Source of the DNA: Sedimenticola sp.
GTDB taxonomy: Bacteria > Pseudomonadota > Gammaproteobacteria > Chromatiales > Chromatiaceae
Length of the DNA: 6,327 nt
Direction of reading: 5' to 3'
NCBI GenBank assembly: GCA_030590525.1
Contig: JAUUYI010000135.1
Span: 1-6,327 of the forward strand
Below, piece by piece: positions 1-5,319 of this stretch. Both the position numbers and the translations under genes were made by a program. The notes beneath the pieces are model-generated. The model was given only the letters and a program-made list of their open reading frames with translations. It did no database searches and had not been told where the DNA came from. Numbering within the stretch: the first letter of the stretch is position 1; each line of letters starts with the position of its first letter.

Positions 1-129
1 AAAATCATATTTTGAGCTTGATCAAAAATATCTAATACTCTGAATTAACCAGAAGAAGAGACCAGGTCATGCCGCTGCCAGAGGAGGTGTAATTGCGTTG
101 GACTGAAACCGGATCTGGGAGGCTGACGC
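1..129. other. Intergenic region after the FNR-family gene
   Basis: Nothing coding is supported here. A purine-rich GAGGAGGTG at 82-90 resembles a Shine-Dalgarno sequence on the plus strand, but the frames behind it stop within a few codons. A seven-codon frame at 69-92 and a twelve-codon minus-strand frame at 70-32 lack convincing initiation signals. I see no hairpin followed by a T-run that would act as an intrinsic terminator for the FNR-family gene. The left end is AT-rich and holds the candidate FNR box. Confidence 0.5.
12..25. promoter_or_regulatory. Candidate FNR/ANR binding box
   Basis: The sequence TTGAG-CTTG-ATCAA matches the FNR/ANR consensus TTGAT-N4-ATCAA at 9 of 10 defined bases. 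It lies in AT-rich DNA about 105 bp past the stop codon of the FNR-family gene. No open frame with a sensible start follows it on the plus strand within the window. The likelier target is therefore a gene to the left of the window, transcribed leftward. Class II spacing (box centre near -41.5) would place that transcription start outside the window. The call rests on motif match and context only. Confidence 0.5.
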
Positions 130-888
130 TCACTCAAGGATGATCTCAGCCAGTGCTTCGGGCTGAATAATGCACACTCGTTTATGCCGGACATCGATCA
201 GGCCTGCCTTGCTGAAACGGGTCAATGTGCGGCTGACCGTCTCACTGGCCAGCCCGAGATAGTTGCCAATATCGGAACGTGACATGCTGAGATTGAACTC
301 TGTCCAGGGCATGCCCCGTTGCTGCAGGCGTTCAGAGAGGCTGAGCAGAAAACCGGCAACCCGCTGTTCCGCCGACTGGTGCACCAGTGCAGCGATCAGC
401 GCATTATTGAACGCCACCTCCCGGCCAAGCAACTCGATGATGGCCTGCTGAACCTGCTGCAACGGGCGGCCACACTCGGGCAATCGTCCCAGGCGTATCT
501 CACAGACACGGCTGTTTTCCAGCGCCCGGGCCGTACAGGGATAACTCTCCCCTGCTATCGCCCCGGCACCGATCAACTCGCCCGGAAGATGGAATCCGAG
601 CAACTGAGCCACGCGATCCGGGCGGGGAATGAAGGTCTTGAAAGAACCCTGCTTGACCGCAAAAATAGAGCGGAAAGAGTCCTCCATGCGGAATATGGTC
701 TCCCCACGAGCCACCTGACGGTGACGCAACAACAGGCCATCAGGGATACCGCTCTTTTCCCCGGCGTAGTCCAGCACATTACAAAGGGGATCCAGCCCAC
801 AGTTGGAACAGGCCACTTCCAGTTCGACTTCACAACCGGCCGGGGGTGCGCATGCGATGCCACGCGTAGCAAAGGTCAACGGCACCAT
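130..888 (-). CDS. fnr: FNR/ANR-family oxygen-responsive transcription regulator
   Basis: This 252-residue Crp/Fnr-superfamily protein should act as a cytoplasmic oxygen sensor that binds DNA as a dimer when a [4Fe-4S] cluster is intact. The N-terminal cysteines are C27, C30 and C36, spaced C-x2-C-x5-C exactly as C20, C23 and C29 of E. coli FNR. The fourth ligand is C129, in SRVCEIRL, at the place of E. coli C122. A cyclic-nucleotide-fold sensor domain spans about 45-165 and a long dimer helix about 145-180. The C-terminal helix-turn-helix lies at about 198-226. Its recognition helix reads SETVSR, so E216, S219 and R220 match the residues by which FNR reads TTGAT half-sites. The ATG at 888 has GAGGAAG upstream. 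The gene follows rpoS by 78 bp in the same direction and could be read from rpoS transcripts or from its own promoter. It could equally be called anr. Confidence 0.93.
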   Translation of the reverse strand: MVPLTFATRGIACAPPAGCEVELEVACSNCGLDPLCNVLDYAGEKSGIPDGLLLRHRQVARGETIFRMEDSFRSIFAVKQGSFKTFIPRPDRVAQLLGFHLPGELIGAGAIAGESYPCTARALENSRVCEIRLGRLPECGRPLQQVQQAIIELLGREVAFNNALIAALVHQSAEQRVAGFLLSLSERLQQRGMPWTEFNLSMSRSDIGNYLGLASETVSRTLTRFSKAGLIDVRHKRVCIIQPEALAEIILE

Positions 889-966
889 GACACTTCCTCA
901 AACAGGCGTCTGGAATCTGAATGGAATAACGGCAGGTCCCAACAGGTTCCCGGTATTCCCAACACC
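889..966. other. rpoS-fnr intergenic spacer
   Basis: This 78-bp spacer separates the rpoS stop from the FNR-family start on the same strand. I find no convincing intrinsic terminator and no FNR box, so there is no visible sign of autoregulation by FNR. An 8-base direct repeat, TCCCAACA on the plus strand at 937-944 and 957-964, is spaced 20 bp start to start. Its meaning is unknown and it may be chance. Confidence 0.4.
893..899 (-). promoter_or_regulatory. Ribosome binding site of the FNR-family gene
   Basis: On the minus strand GAGGAAG precedes the ATG at 888 with the AGGA core about six bases away. This supports the chosen start, which keeps all four cluster cysteines and gives a typical FNR N-terminus. 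Confidence 0.7.
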
Positions 967-1962
967 TTACTTGAAAATGGCATCGATCGAGTAGCCATCT
1001 CTCTCCAGTATGATGCGCAGGCGCTTCAGCGCATCCATCTGGATCTGCCGCACCCGTTCCCGGGTCACCCCCAACTCGTTAGCTACCTGTTCCAGGGTGG
1101 AATTCTCATAACCGTGGAGACCGAAACGGCGCTCCACCACCTCCCGCTGCTTGTCGTTCAGCTTACCAAGCCATTCATCGAGATTGGAGTTCAACCCCGC
1201 GTTCTGGATACTCATCATCGGATCTTCGGTCTGCCGGTCCGGGATGGTATCGAGCAGCGGTTTGTCTGCCTCTTTGCCGAACGGTGTGTCCACCGATGTA
1301 ATGCGCTCGTTGAAACCGAGCATACGCTTGACCTCAGCGATCGGCCGATCCAGCAGCCCGGCGATCTCTTCCGCCGTTGGCTCGTGATCCTGGGTCTGGG
1401 CCAGCTGGCGCGCGGCCCTCAGGTAGACGTTGATCTCTTTCACCACATGGATCGGCAGGCGGATGGTCCGGGTCTGGTTCATGATGGCCCGTTCGATGGT
1501 CTGCCGGATCCACCAGGTAGCATAGGTCGAGAAGCGAAATCCGCGCTCCGGATCAAATTTCTCCACGGCCCGGATCAAACCCAGGTTGCCCTCCTCGATC
1601 AGATCCAGCAGGGCGAGGCCCCGGTTAATGTAGCGCCGGGCAATCTTGACCACCAACCGCAGATTGCTCTCAATCATCCTCTGACGGGAATTGATGTCCC
1701 CTTTCTGCGCCTGGCGGGCAAGCTGTACTTCCTCTTCAGCAGTCAGCAGTTTAGAGCCACCGATCTCGTTCAGGTAGAGACGCGTGGCATCCATACGCAT
1801 CCCGGGCAGCTCACCCGCACTGAAGGTAGTGGCGGTCTGCTCTTTAGCACTGACCACCTCTGTTTTACTCAAAAGGGCCTCCTCCAGCCCTTCCGGCAGG
1901 GCAGCGGGCTTCCTTCCCCGAGGGGCAGCAGACGGCTCATCCTCCGGATATTTCCCTGCCAT
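967..1962 (-). CDS. rpoS: RNA polymerase sigma factor RpoS (sigma-38)
   Basis: This is the general stress and stationary-phase sigma factor, 331 residues against 330 in E. coli. Region 1.2 starts at [11 protein letters not shown] (58-68). Regions 2.1-2.4 run from about 95 to 170 and include [19 protein letters not shown] and [16 protein letters not shown], the core-binding and -10 recognition parts. Region 3 follows. Region 4.2 holds the -35 helix-turn-helix at about 288-315, with [13 protein letters not shown]175 and E176 in [13 protein letters not shown] align with E. coli K173 and E174, contacts of the RssB adaptor that delivers RpoS to ClpXP. The frame is open further upstream into nlpD, but the ATG at 1962 has AGGAGG seven bases away and gives the normal length. 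nlpD lies 43 bp upstream, the classic arrangement in which rpoS is partly transcribed from promoters inside nlpD. Confidence 0.97.
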   Translation of the reverse strand: MAGKYPEDEPSAAPRGRKPAALPEGLEEALLSKTEVVSAKEQTATTFSAGELPGMRMDATRLYLNEIGGSKLLTAEEEVQLARQAQKGDINSRQRMIESNLRLVVKIARRYINRGLALLDLIEEGNLGLIRAVEKFDPERGFRFSTYATWWIRQTIERAIMNQTRTIRLPIHVVKEINVYLRAARQLAQTQDHEPTAEEIAGLLDRPIAEVKRMLGFNERITSVDTPFGKEADKPLLDTIPDRQTEDPMMSIQNAGLNSNLDEWLGKLNDKQREVVERRFGLHGYENSTLEQVANELGVTRERVRQIQMDALKRLRIILERDGYSIDAIFK

Positions 1963-1969
1963 ATATGTC

Positions 1970-1975
1970 CCTCCT
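1970..1975 (-). promoter_or_regulatory. Ribosome binding site of rpoS
   Basis: A perfect AGGAGG on the minus strand stands seven bases before the ATG at 1962. It decides the start against the in-frame ATG at 2052, which would add 30 non-conserved residues overlapping nlpD. Confidence 0.85.
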
Positions 1976-2005
1976 GAACACGATGAGCTATCGCCCGGGA
2001 GCCTG

Positions 2006-2902
2006 TCAGCGGCGCCGGGGCAACATCTTGAGCGGGTCGACCGGTGCTCCATTGCGCCTGATCTCGAAATGCAGCATGGATCGGCCGCTGCTGTTCTTTC
2101 CTATCTCTGCCACCTGCTGCCCCTTCGACACGTTATCGCCCTCCCTGACCAGGAGTTTGCGATTGTGGCCATAGGCACTCAGATAATTACTGTTGTGTTT
2201 TATTATTATGAGTCGACCATACCCTATCAGACCACTGCCTGCATAGACCACTTTTCCCGTCCCGGCCGCAACGACCGACTGCCCCATGCGGCCACTGATC
2301 TGGATCCCCTTGCGGAGGGGGTCTCCTCGGGCGAACCCCTGTATAACCCGCCCCGTGGCCGGCCAACGCCAGCTCACCCCGGATCGCCCCGTGCTCTTAC
2401 CGCCTTTCGATTTCGCCACACTCCCATTGACCGCCTTGCGCTTTGGTTTCGCTACCGGACTACCCTTTCCCTTCGAGGTTGCTTTTTTTACCGGGTGCCG
2501 GGATGTAGCCACTGAGCGGCGACTACTTCCGGCACTGGTTTTGCTACGGCTGGAAACAGAGGGTACCGAGAGCCGCAACCGCTGCCCGGGGTAGATGGTA
2601 TAAGGGGGATTGACACGGTTCCAGGCGGCAAGCCTGCGGAACCCCAGGCCGTAACGCCAGGCGATGGAGTAGAGGGTGTCACCCCGGACGACGCGATAAT
2701 GACTGGGCCTGGGACCGGCATGCCTTCCCGCCTGTTCTCGGGAGGAGACCGGGGCCCGGACAGGCGCACTGCAGGCGGAGAGGAGTTGGAGCGTAAGCAA
2801 GGCCACCAGGATGAGTGGAACGGCAGGCAGTTTCACCGTTTCATAACGGCCGCAGCGCAACCTGGCATGTGACGGGCAGGATGGAAGGACGGACACAGAC
2901 AT
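2006..2902 (-). CDS. nlpD: Outer-membrane lipoprotein NlpD, LysM and LytM domains
   Basis: NlpD activates periplasmic N-acetylmuramoyl-L-alanine amidases (AmiC in E. coli) during cell separation. The 298-residue product has a hydrophobic signal segment at about 25-41 and a lipobox L-S-A-C with the lipidated cysteine at C44. S45 follows, so there is no aspartate inner-membrane retention signal. A LysM peptidoglycan-binding domain spans about 69-112 ([19 protein letters not shown]). A Lys/Ser/Arg-rich linker runs from about 113 to 178 and a LytM (M23) domain from about 180 to 293. The zinc site is degenerate: the H-x3-D motif reads K-G-I-Q around 198-201, and the H-x-H motif keeps only H278 (M-L-H). 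It should therefore be a non-catalytic activator, as in E. coli. The start is uncertain. ATG 2902 has GGAG seven bases upstream but leaves a 22-residue leader before the hydrophobic core. A GTG at 2836 would give a compact lipoprotein signal but lacks a clear ribosome binding site. Confidence 0.92.
   Translation of the reverse strand: MSVSVLPSCPSHARLRCGRYETVKLPAVPLILVALLTLQLLSACSAPVRAPVSSREQAGRHAGPRPSHYRVVRGDTLYSIAWRYGLGFRRLAAWNRVNPPYTIYPGQRLRLSVPSVSSRSKTSAGSSRRSVATSRHPVKKATSKGKGSPVAKPKRKAVNGSVAKSKGGKSTGRSGVSWRWPATGRVIQGFARGDPLRKGIQISGRMGQSVVAAGTGKVVYAGSGLIGYGRLIIIKHNSNYLSAYGHNRKLLVREGDNVSKGQQVAEIGKNSSGRSMLHFEIRRNGAPVDPLKMLPRRR
2181..2212 (-). promoter_or_regulatory. AT-rich island in nlpD, possible rpoS promoter
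   Basis: Inside nlpD, about 220-250 bp before the rpoS start, lies a marked AT-rich stretch that encodes [10 protein letters not shown]. On the minus strand it contains the -10-like hexamer CATAAT. No good -35 hexamer stands 16-18 bp upstream. Promoters inside nlpD are known to drive rpoS in enterobacteria and pseudomonads, so this is a candidate from composition and precedent. The AT content may simply reflect the amino acids encoded. Confidence 0.2.
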
Positions 2903-2909
2903 CCAAGTA

Positions 2910-2925
2910 CTCCAACAGGGTTATA
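2910..2925 (-). promoter_or_regulatory. nlpD ribosome binding site and outward -10-like hexamer
   Basis: On the minus strand GGAG (2913-2910) lies seven bases before the nlpD ATG at 2902. A -10-like TATAAC (2925-2920) lies just upstream. TTGGGG within the right arm of hairpin A's complement stands 18 bases before it as a poor -35. Transcription from here would give an nlpD leader of only about ten bases if the ATG is used, or about 75 if the GTG at 2836 is used. The Shine-Dalgarno assignment is moderately supported; the promoter is speculative. Confidence 0.3.
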
Positions 2926-2938
2926 TTGATGGACTCAG
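2910..2938 (+). repeat. Left terminal inverted repeat
   Basis: The arm begins CTCCAACAGGGTTATATTGA and ends GGACTCAG. It pairs with the right arm at 28 of 29 positions. The mismatch is at 2933, where the plus-strand A faces C, which is a G-U wobble in minus-strand RNA. Its outermost bases, read on the minus strand as GGAG, form the probable nlpD ribosome binding site. Confidence 0.9.
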
Positions 2939-3033
2939 AGCCCCCCCAATGTGTCCATGCAAGGCGCCGCCCGCAGACAATGGCTCGCCTTCATCAAGGA
3001 CGGCAACGCCGCATGGGCGCATTGGGGGGGCTC
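2938..3033. repeat. Hairpin A: 23-bp stem, core in plus orientation
   Basis: The left arm 2938-2960 starts GAGCCCCCCCAATG and the right arm 3011-3033 ends CATTGGGGGGGCTC. They pair at 21 of 23 positions, with two mismatches that are U-G wobbles in plus-strand RNA. After an AA bulge (2961-2962), GGCG at 2963-2966 pairs with CGCC at 3007-3010. The remaining loop is about 40 bases. The stem contains runs of seven C and seven G that could be prone to slippage. Confidence 0.8.
2960..3011 (+). repeat. 52-base core, copy 1, in the loop of hairpin A
   Basis: It begins CAAGGCGC and ends GCAACGCCG. Aligned without gaps to the reverse complement of 3064-3115, it is identical at 38 of 52 positions. The ends and the CGCAG..AATGGCT..GCC middle are best conserved. 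The two loops are therefore partly complementary to each other. Confidence 0.75.
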
Positions 3034-3040
3034 CCTGCGG

Positions 3041-3138
3041 GCGGGCCTGGAAGGGGTCATCCACGGCGTTGCGTCTGTTGAAAAGGGCAAGCCATTCCCT
3101 GCGAGACGCGCCTTGTGCCTGACCCCTTCCAGGCCCGC
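3041..3138. repeat. Hairpin B: perfect 19-bp stem, core in minus orientation
   Basis: Arms 3041-3059 and 3120-3138 (GCGGGCCTGGAAGGGGTCA and its exact complement) pair perfectly over 19 bases. Inward, after a two-by-two mismatch, CAC/GTG (3062-3064/3115-3117) pair. A TT bulge follows, then GGCG/CGCC (3065-3068/3109-3112). CGTCT/AGACG (3072-3076/3104-3108) can also pair. The stem sequence is unrelated to that of hairpin A, yet the loop carries the same core in reverse. Confidence 0.85.
3064..3115 (-). repeat. 52-base core, copy 2, in the loop of hairpin B
   Basis: Read on the minus strand it begins CAAGGCGC and ends GCAACGCCG, exactly as copy 1, with the same length and 38 of 52 identical bases. 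The inverted placement gives the whole element an imperfect palindromic plan. Confidence 0.75.
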
Positions 3139-3166
3139 TGAGCCCATCAATATAACCCTGTTGGAG
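3138..3166 (-). repeat. Right terminal inverted repeat
   Basis: This arm is the reverse complement of the left arm apart from one base, ending CCCTGTTGGAG. Its outer edge lies only a few bases past the TGA of the DedA-type gene at 3174-3176. Allowing one mismatch extends the pairing by three more bases to 3170. Confidence 0.9.
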
Positions 3167-3173
3167 CACTCGA

Positions 3174-3752
3174 TCAGAATTTCGCCACCAGGATCACTAC
3201 GATACCCAGCAGGACCATGATCCAGCCGATGCGATCAATATACAATCGCAGGGTTCCCTCCATACGTTCGCCGCCCCAGGCCATCAGTGCAGCCACCAGA
3301 AAGAAACGGGCCCCTCGTCCGAGCAGGGAAGCGAGCGTAAACGGCAACAGGGGCATGGCAATAACCCCCGCAGTAATGGTGAAAACTTTGTAGGGTATGG
3401 GTGAAAAACCGGCCAGGAAGATGGCCCAGAAGCCCCAGCTGTCAAACCACTCCTTCACCTGTAGATATCTGGGATAGTAACCGGCATTCTGCATCAGTGG
3501 CTCCACCAGATCGAAGGCGAACATACCGATGAGATAACCCAGGAGTCCACCCACGACCGAGGCGATGGTGGTCAGTGCCGCCAGGCGCCAGGCGCGGTCG
3601 GGGCGTGCCATGGCCATCGGCATCAGCATCACATCCGGCGGGATCGGGAAAAACGAGGACTCGGCAAAACTGAGGCAGGCCAGATAGACCGGTGCATGCC
3701 GGTGCCGGGACCAGGCCATGACCCGGTCATAGAGTCTGGAGAACAACTGCAC
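3174..3752 (-). CDS. DedA/VTT-family (YqaA-like) inner-membrane protein
   Basis: This 192-residue protein belongs to the DedA/SNARE-associated (VTT) superfamily. These are inner-membrane proteins tied to membrane homeostasis, and some members flip undecaprenyl phosphate or other lipids. Family-like motifs are ESSFFPIPPDV (31-41), the FSPIPYKVFTITAG re-entrant segment (116-129) and the basic RGARFF (146-151). Hydrophobic segments lie at about 57-80, 106-118, 131-145, 147-160 and 174-191. The start is GTG at 3752-3750, sharing one base with the pcm stop (TAGTG). A strong GGAGGT lies eight bases upstream, inside the end of pcm, so translation is probably coupled. Its place between pcm and nlpD suggests it belongs to the stress operon. 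The substrate cannot be told from sequence. Confidence 0.85.
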   Translation of the reverse strand: MQLFSRLYDRVMAWSRHRHAPVYLACLSFAESSFFPIPPDVMLMPMAMARPDRAWRLAALTTIASVVGGLLGYLIGMFAFDLVEPLMQNAGYYPRYLQVKEWFDSWGFWAIFLAGFSPIPYKVFTITAGVIAMPLLPFTLASLLGRGARFFLVAALMAWGGERMEGTLRLYIDRIGWIMVLLGIVVILVAKF

Positions 3753-4414
3753 TATTGCACACCTCCCAGCAAAGGAACGAAAACCACCTGTTCCAGCAGC
3801 TCCTTGTCGTAACCGCTGGCGGTACGGGTGACACGCACCAGCACCTGTTCATGATGCGCCCCGATGGGCAACACCATACGACCCCCCGGTTTCAGCTGAT
3901 CGACCAGAGCCCGCGGGATACCCTCCGGGGCCGCCGTCACCAGAATAGCGTCGAAGGGAGCGTATTCCGGGAGTCCCAGCCCCCCATCGGCGTAGTGTAA
4001 TCGGATATTTCTCAGGCCGAGTGCCCGAAACCGCTCCCGAGCCTGCTTCTGCAGTGCCTCGATGCGCTCGACACTGTAGACACGCTTCACCAGCCGCGCC
4101 AGCACAGCAGTCTGGTAGCCGGAGCCGGTACCGATCTCCAGCACCGTATCCAGTGGCCCGCCCTGCAGCAGCAGTTCCGTCATCCTGGCCACGATATAGG
4201 GCTGCGAGATAGTCTGCCCCTGTCCGATGGGGAGGGCCGTATCTTCGTAGGCGCGACTGGCAAGGGCCTCATCCACGAAGATGTGCCGCGGAGTGCTGCG
4301 CATCGTCTCCAATACACTGTGGTCGCGGATACCCTCTTCCAGCAGCCGCTGTATCAGCCGCTCCCGGGTCCGGTCAGAGGTCATACCGATGCCACGTAAC
4401 CCCTGTTGCGTCAT
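3752..4414 (-). CDS. pcm: Protein-L-isoaspartate O-methyltransferase
   Basis: The enzyme uses S-adenosylmethionine to methylate L-isoaspartyl residues in aged cytoplasmic proteins, starting their conversion back to aspartyl. The product is 220 residues against 208 in E. coli. The family signature [22 protein letters not shown] is at 61-82. The SAM-binding motif [17 protein letters not shown] is at 91-106, followed by YSVERI (113-118). FDAILVTAA is at 154-162 and the C-terminal FVPLLGG at 212-218. The ATG at 4414 overlaps the surE stop in an ATGA arrangement, which fits translational coupling. A second ATG at 4384 would give a length nearer that of E. coli, so the first ten residues are uncertain. 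SurE and Pcm are traditionally linked in survival of stationary phase. Confidence 0.96.
   Translation of the reverse strand: MTQQGLRGIGMTSDRTRERLIQRLLEEGIRDHSVLETMRSTPRHIFVDEALASRAYEDTALPIGQGQTISQPYIVARMTELLLQGGPLDTVLEIGTGSGYQTAVLARLVKRVYSVERIEALQKQARERFRALGLRNIRLHYADGGLGLPEYAPFDAILVTAAPEGIPRALVDQLKPGGRMVLPIGAHHEQVLVRVTRTASGYDKELLEQVVFVPLLGGVQ
3761..3767 (-). promoter_or_regulatory. Ribosome binding site of the DedA-type gene
   Basis: GGGAGGT on the minus strand lies within the last codons of pcm, with the GGAGGT core eight bases before the GTG at 3752. It supports a GTG start overlapping the pcm stop. Confidence 0.8.
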
Positions 4415-5163
4415 GTATCCAGCCCTTGCAGCCAGCTGCTCAGGTTGGGCAGGGCCGTGTGCCGGGTCAGATCAACCTGCAGTGGCGTCACTGACACCCA
4501 GCCCTTACGCACTGCGTGGAAGTCGGTACCCGGTCCTGCGTCCTGCTCCGCCCCGGCCGGGCCCACCCAGTAGATCACCCGCCCTCTGGGATCCGTGGAT
4601 CTGACCACAGCCTCCGCCTTATGCCGGTGGCCAAGGCGGGTGGCCTGATAGCCCTGAATATCCTCATAGGGCAGATCCGGGATGTTGACATTGATGATGG
4701 TATCCGGGGACAACGGCTGCTGCAGCAGGCGCTGCACCAGCTCCGCCGCTACCCGCCCACCCGTGGCATAGTGCTGAGGTGTGTGCGCATTCATCGACAG
4801 AGCGATAGCGGGCAGGCCTAAAAAACGACCTTCGGTAGCGGCCGCAACCGTCCCTGAGTAAAGCACGTCATCACCCAGATTGGCACCGGCATTGATGCCG
4901 GCAATAACCATATCCGGCTCTTCATCCAGAAGACCGGTGATTGCCAGGTGCACACAGTCGGTCGGAGTTCCATCCACCCGGATCACCCCATCCTCCATCT
5001 CTTCTGCATGCAGGGGATAAGAGAGAGTCAACGAGTTGCTGGCCCCGCTCCGGTTGCGCTCCGGTGCCACCACCGTGATCTCCGCCAGCGGCATCAGCGC
5101 CGCCCGCAGGGCTTTCAGCCCGGGGGCCTGATAGCCATCATCATTGCTCAATAGGATCTTCAT
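4411..5163 (-). CDS. surE: 5'/3'-nucleotidase SurE
   Basis: SurE is a metal-dependent phosphatase that removes phosphate from nucleoside 5'- and 3'-monophosphates and can act on short polyphosphate. It is active in the cytoplasm and important in stationary phase. The 250-residue length fits the family (253 in E. coli). The N-terminus [10 protein letters not shown] supplies the metal ligands D8 and D9. S39 lies in the RNRSGAS loop (36-42), and N91 in [21 protein letters not shown] (89-109) completes the site. [12 protein letters not shown] (63-74) is another family block. The frame is open upstream to 5403, but the ATG at 5163 starts exactly at the conserved N-terminus. Its Shine-Dalgarno sequence is weak (GGAAACGG at a long spacing). 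It shares four bases with pcm downstream. Confidence 0.96.
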   Translation of the reverse strand: MKILLSNDDGYQAPGLKALRAALMPLAEITVVAPERNRSGASNSLTLSYPLHAEEMEDGVIRVDGTPTDCVHLAITGLLDEEPDMVIAGINAGANLGDDVLYSGTVAAATEGRFLGLPAIALSMNAHTPQHYATGGRVAAELVQRLLQQPLSPDTIINVNIPDLPYEDIQGYQATRLGHRHKAEAVVRSTDPRGRVIYWVGPAGAEQDAGPGTDFHAVRKGWVSVTPLQVDLTRHTALPNLSSWLQGLDT

Positions 5164-5214
5164 GCCCAGGCCGTTTCCGATACGTCTGATAGTGGAATTA
5201 AACACGAAGCGCAA

Positions 5215-5220
5215 ACTATA
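5215..5220 (-). promoter_or_regulatory. Weak candidate -10 for surE
   Basis: TATAGT on the minus strand (5 of 6 to TATAAT) lies 52 bases before the surE ATG in the divergent surE/Smr intergenic region. I see no good -35 at 16-18 bp. Because truD is cut off from surE by an opposed gene, the surE operon probably needs a promoter of its own in this region. Confidence 0.25.
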
Positions 5221-5283
5221 CTGGAAATGGCCCAAGGACTCATCCCTGGGAGCCTCCCTGTCACAGGCAAGGTCCTCACCAAC

Positions 5284-5292
5284 TGCTATAAT
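5284..5292 (+). promoter_or_regulatory. Extended -10 promoter of the Smr-domain gene
   Basis: TGC-TATAAT is a perfect extended -10 (TGnTATAAT), ending 27 bases before the ATG at 5320. The -35 position has no good match, which extended -10 promoters tolerate. Transcription would start near 5299, giving a leader of about 20 bases that contains AGGA at 5309-5312. Confidence 0.6.
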
Positions 5293-5319
5293 CAGCGCCA
5301 GAATCTTCAGGACCGGTCC

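Larger units (their letters stand above)
2910..3166. mobile_element. MITE-like palindromic element with two internal hairpins
   Basis: This 257-bp non-coding block is bounded by 29-base inverted repeats with one mismatch (2910-2938 against 3138-3166). Pairing extends to 2906/3170 if one further mismatch is allowed. Inside are two consecutive hairpins, A at 2938-3033 and B at 3041-3138, separated by seven bases. A single strand would fold into a three-way junction with almost no unpaired bases at the outer stem. The block starts within a few bases of the stop of the DedA-type gene and ends eight bases before the nlpD ATG, so it fills the gap. It has no room for a transposase, so any movement would depend on one elsewhere. 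I see no clear target-site duplication. Frames open across it on both strands are by-products of the palindrome. It could instead be a conserved structured RNA or a REP-type intergenic repeat. I do not recognise the family. Confidence 0.65.

Noticed and set aside
69..92. Short plus-strand frame and GAGGAGGTG before it ends
   Set aside because: The frame is seven codons long, and the Shine-Dalgarno-like sequence lies inside it and leads to no start codon with a usable frame.
937..964. TCCCAACA direct repeat 20 bp apart upstream of fnr
   Set aside because: Two 8-base copies at a helical spacing are suggestive of an operator, but one pair without symmetry or a known regulator can occur by chance.
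319..1977. 552-codon open frame on the plus strand opposite fnr and rpoS
   Set aside because: It is antisense to two clearly conserved proteins, shows no recognisable domain, and arises from GC-rich codon bias.
1963..2052. Upstream ATG extending RpoS by 30 residues
   Set aside because: The extension overlaps the nlpD end, is unlike RpoS N-termini and lacks the strong AGGAGG that precedes the ATG at 1962.
2901..3175. Target-site duplication flanking the palindromic element
   Set aside because: The bases just outside the inverted ends do not match as direct repeats at either choice of boundary, so insertion cannot be shown from this copy.
2921..3220. Open frames of 71-89 codons on both strands across the palindromic element
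   Set aside because: They run into each other's antisense and the flanking repeats. The similar peptides on opposite strands (RRQWLAFIKDGNA and RREWLALFNRRNA) are explained by the inverted 52-base cores rather than by coding.
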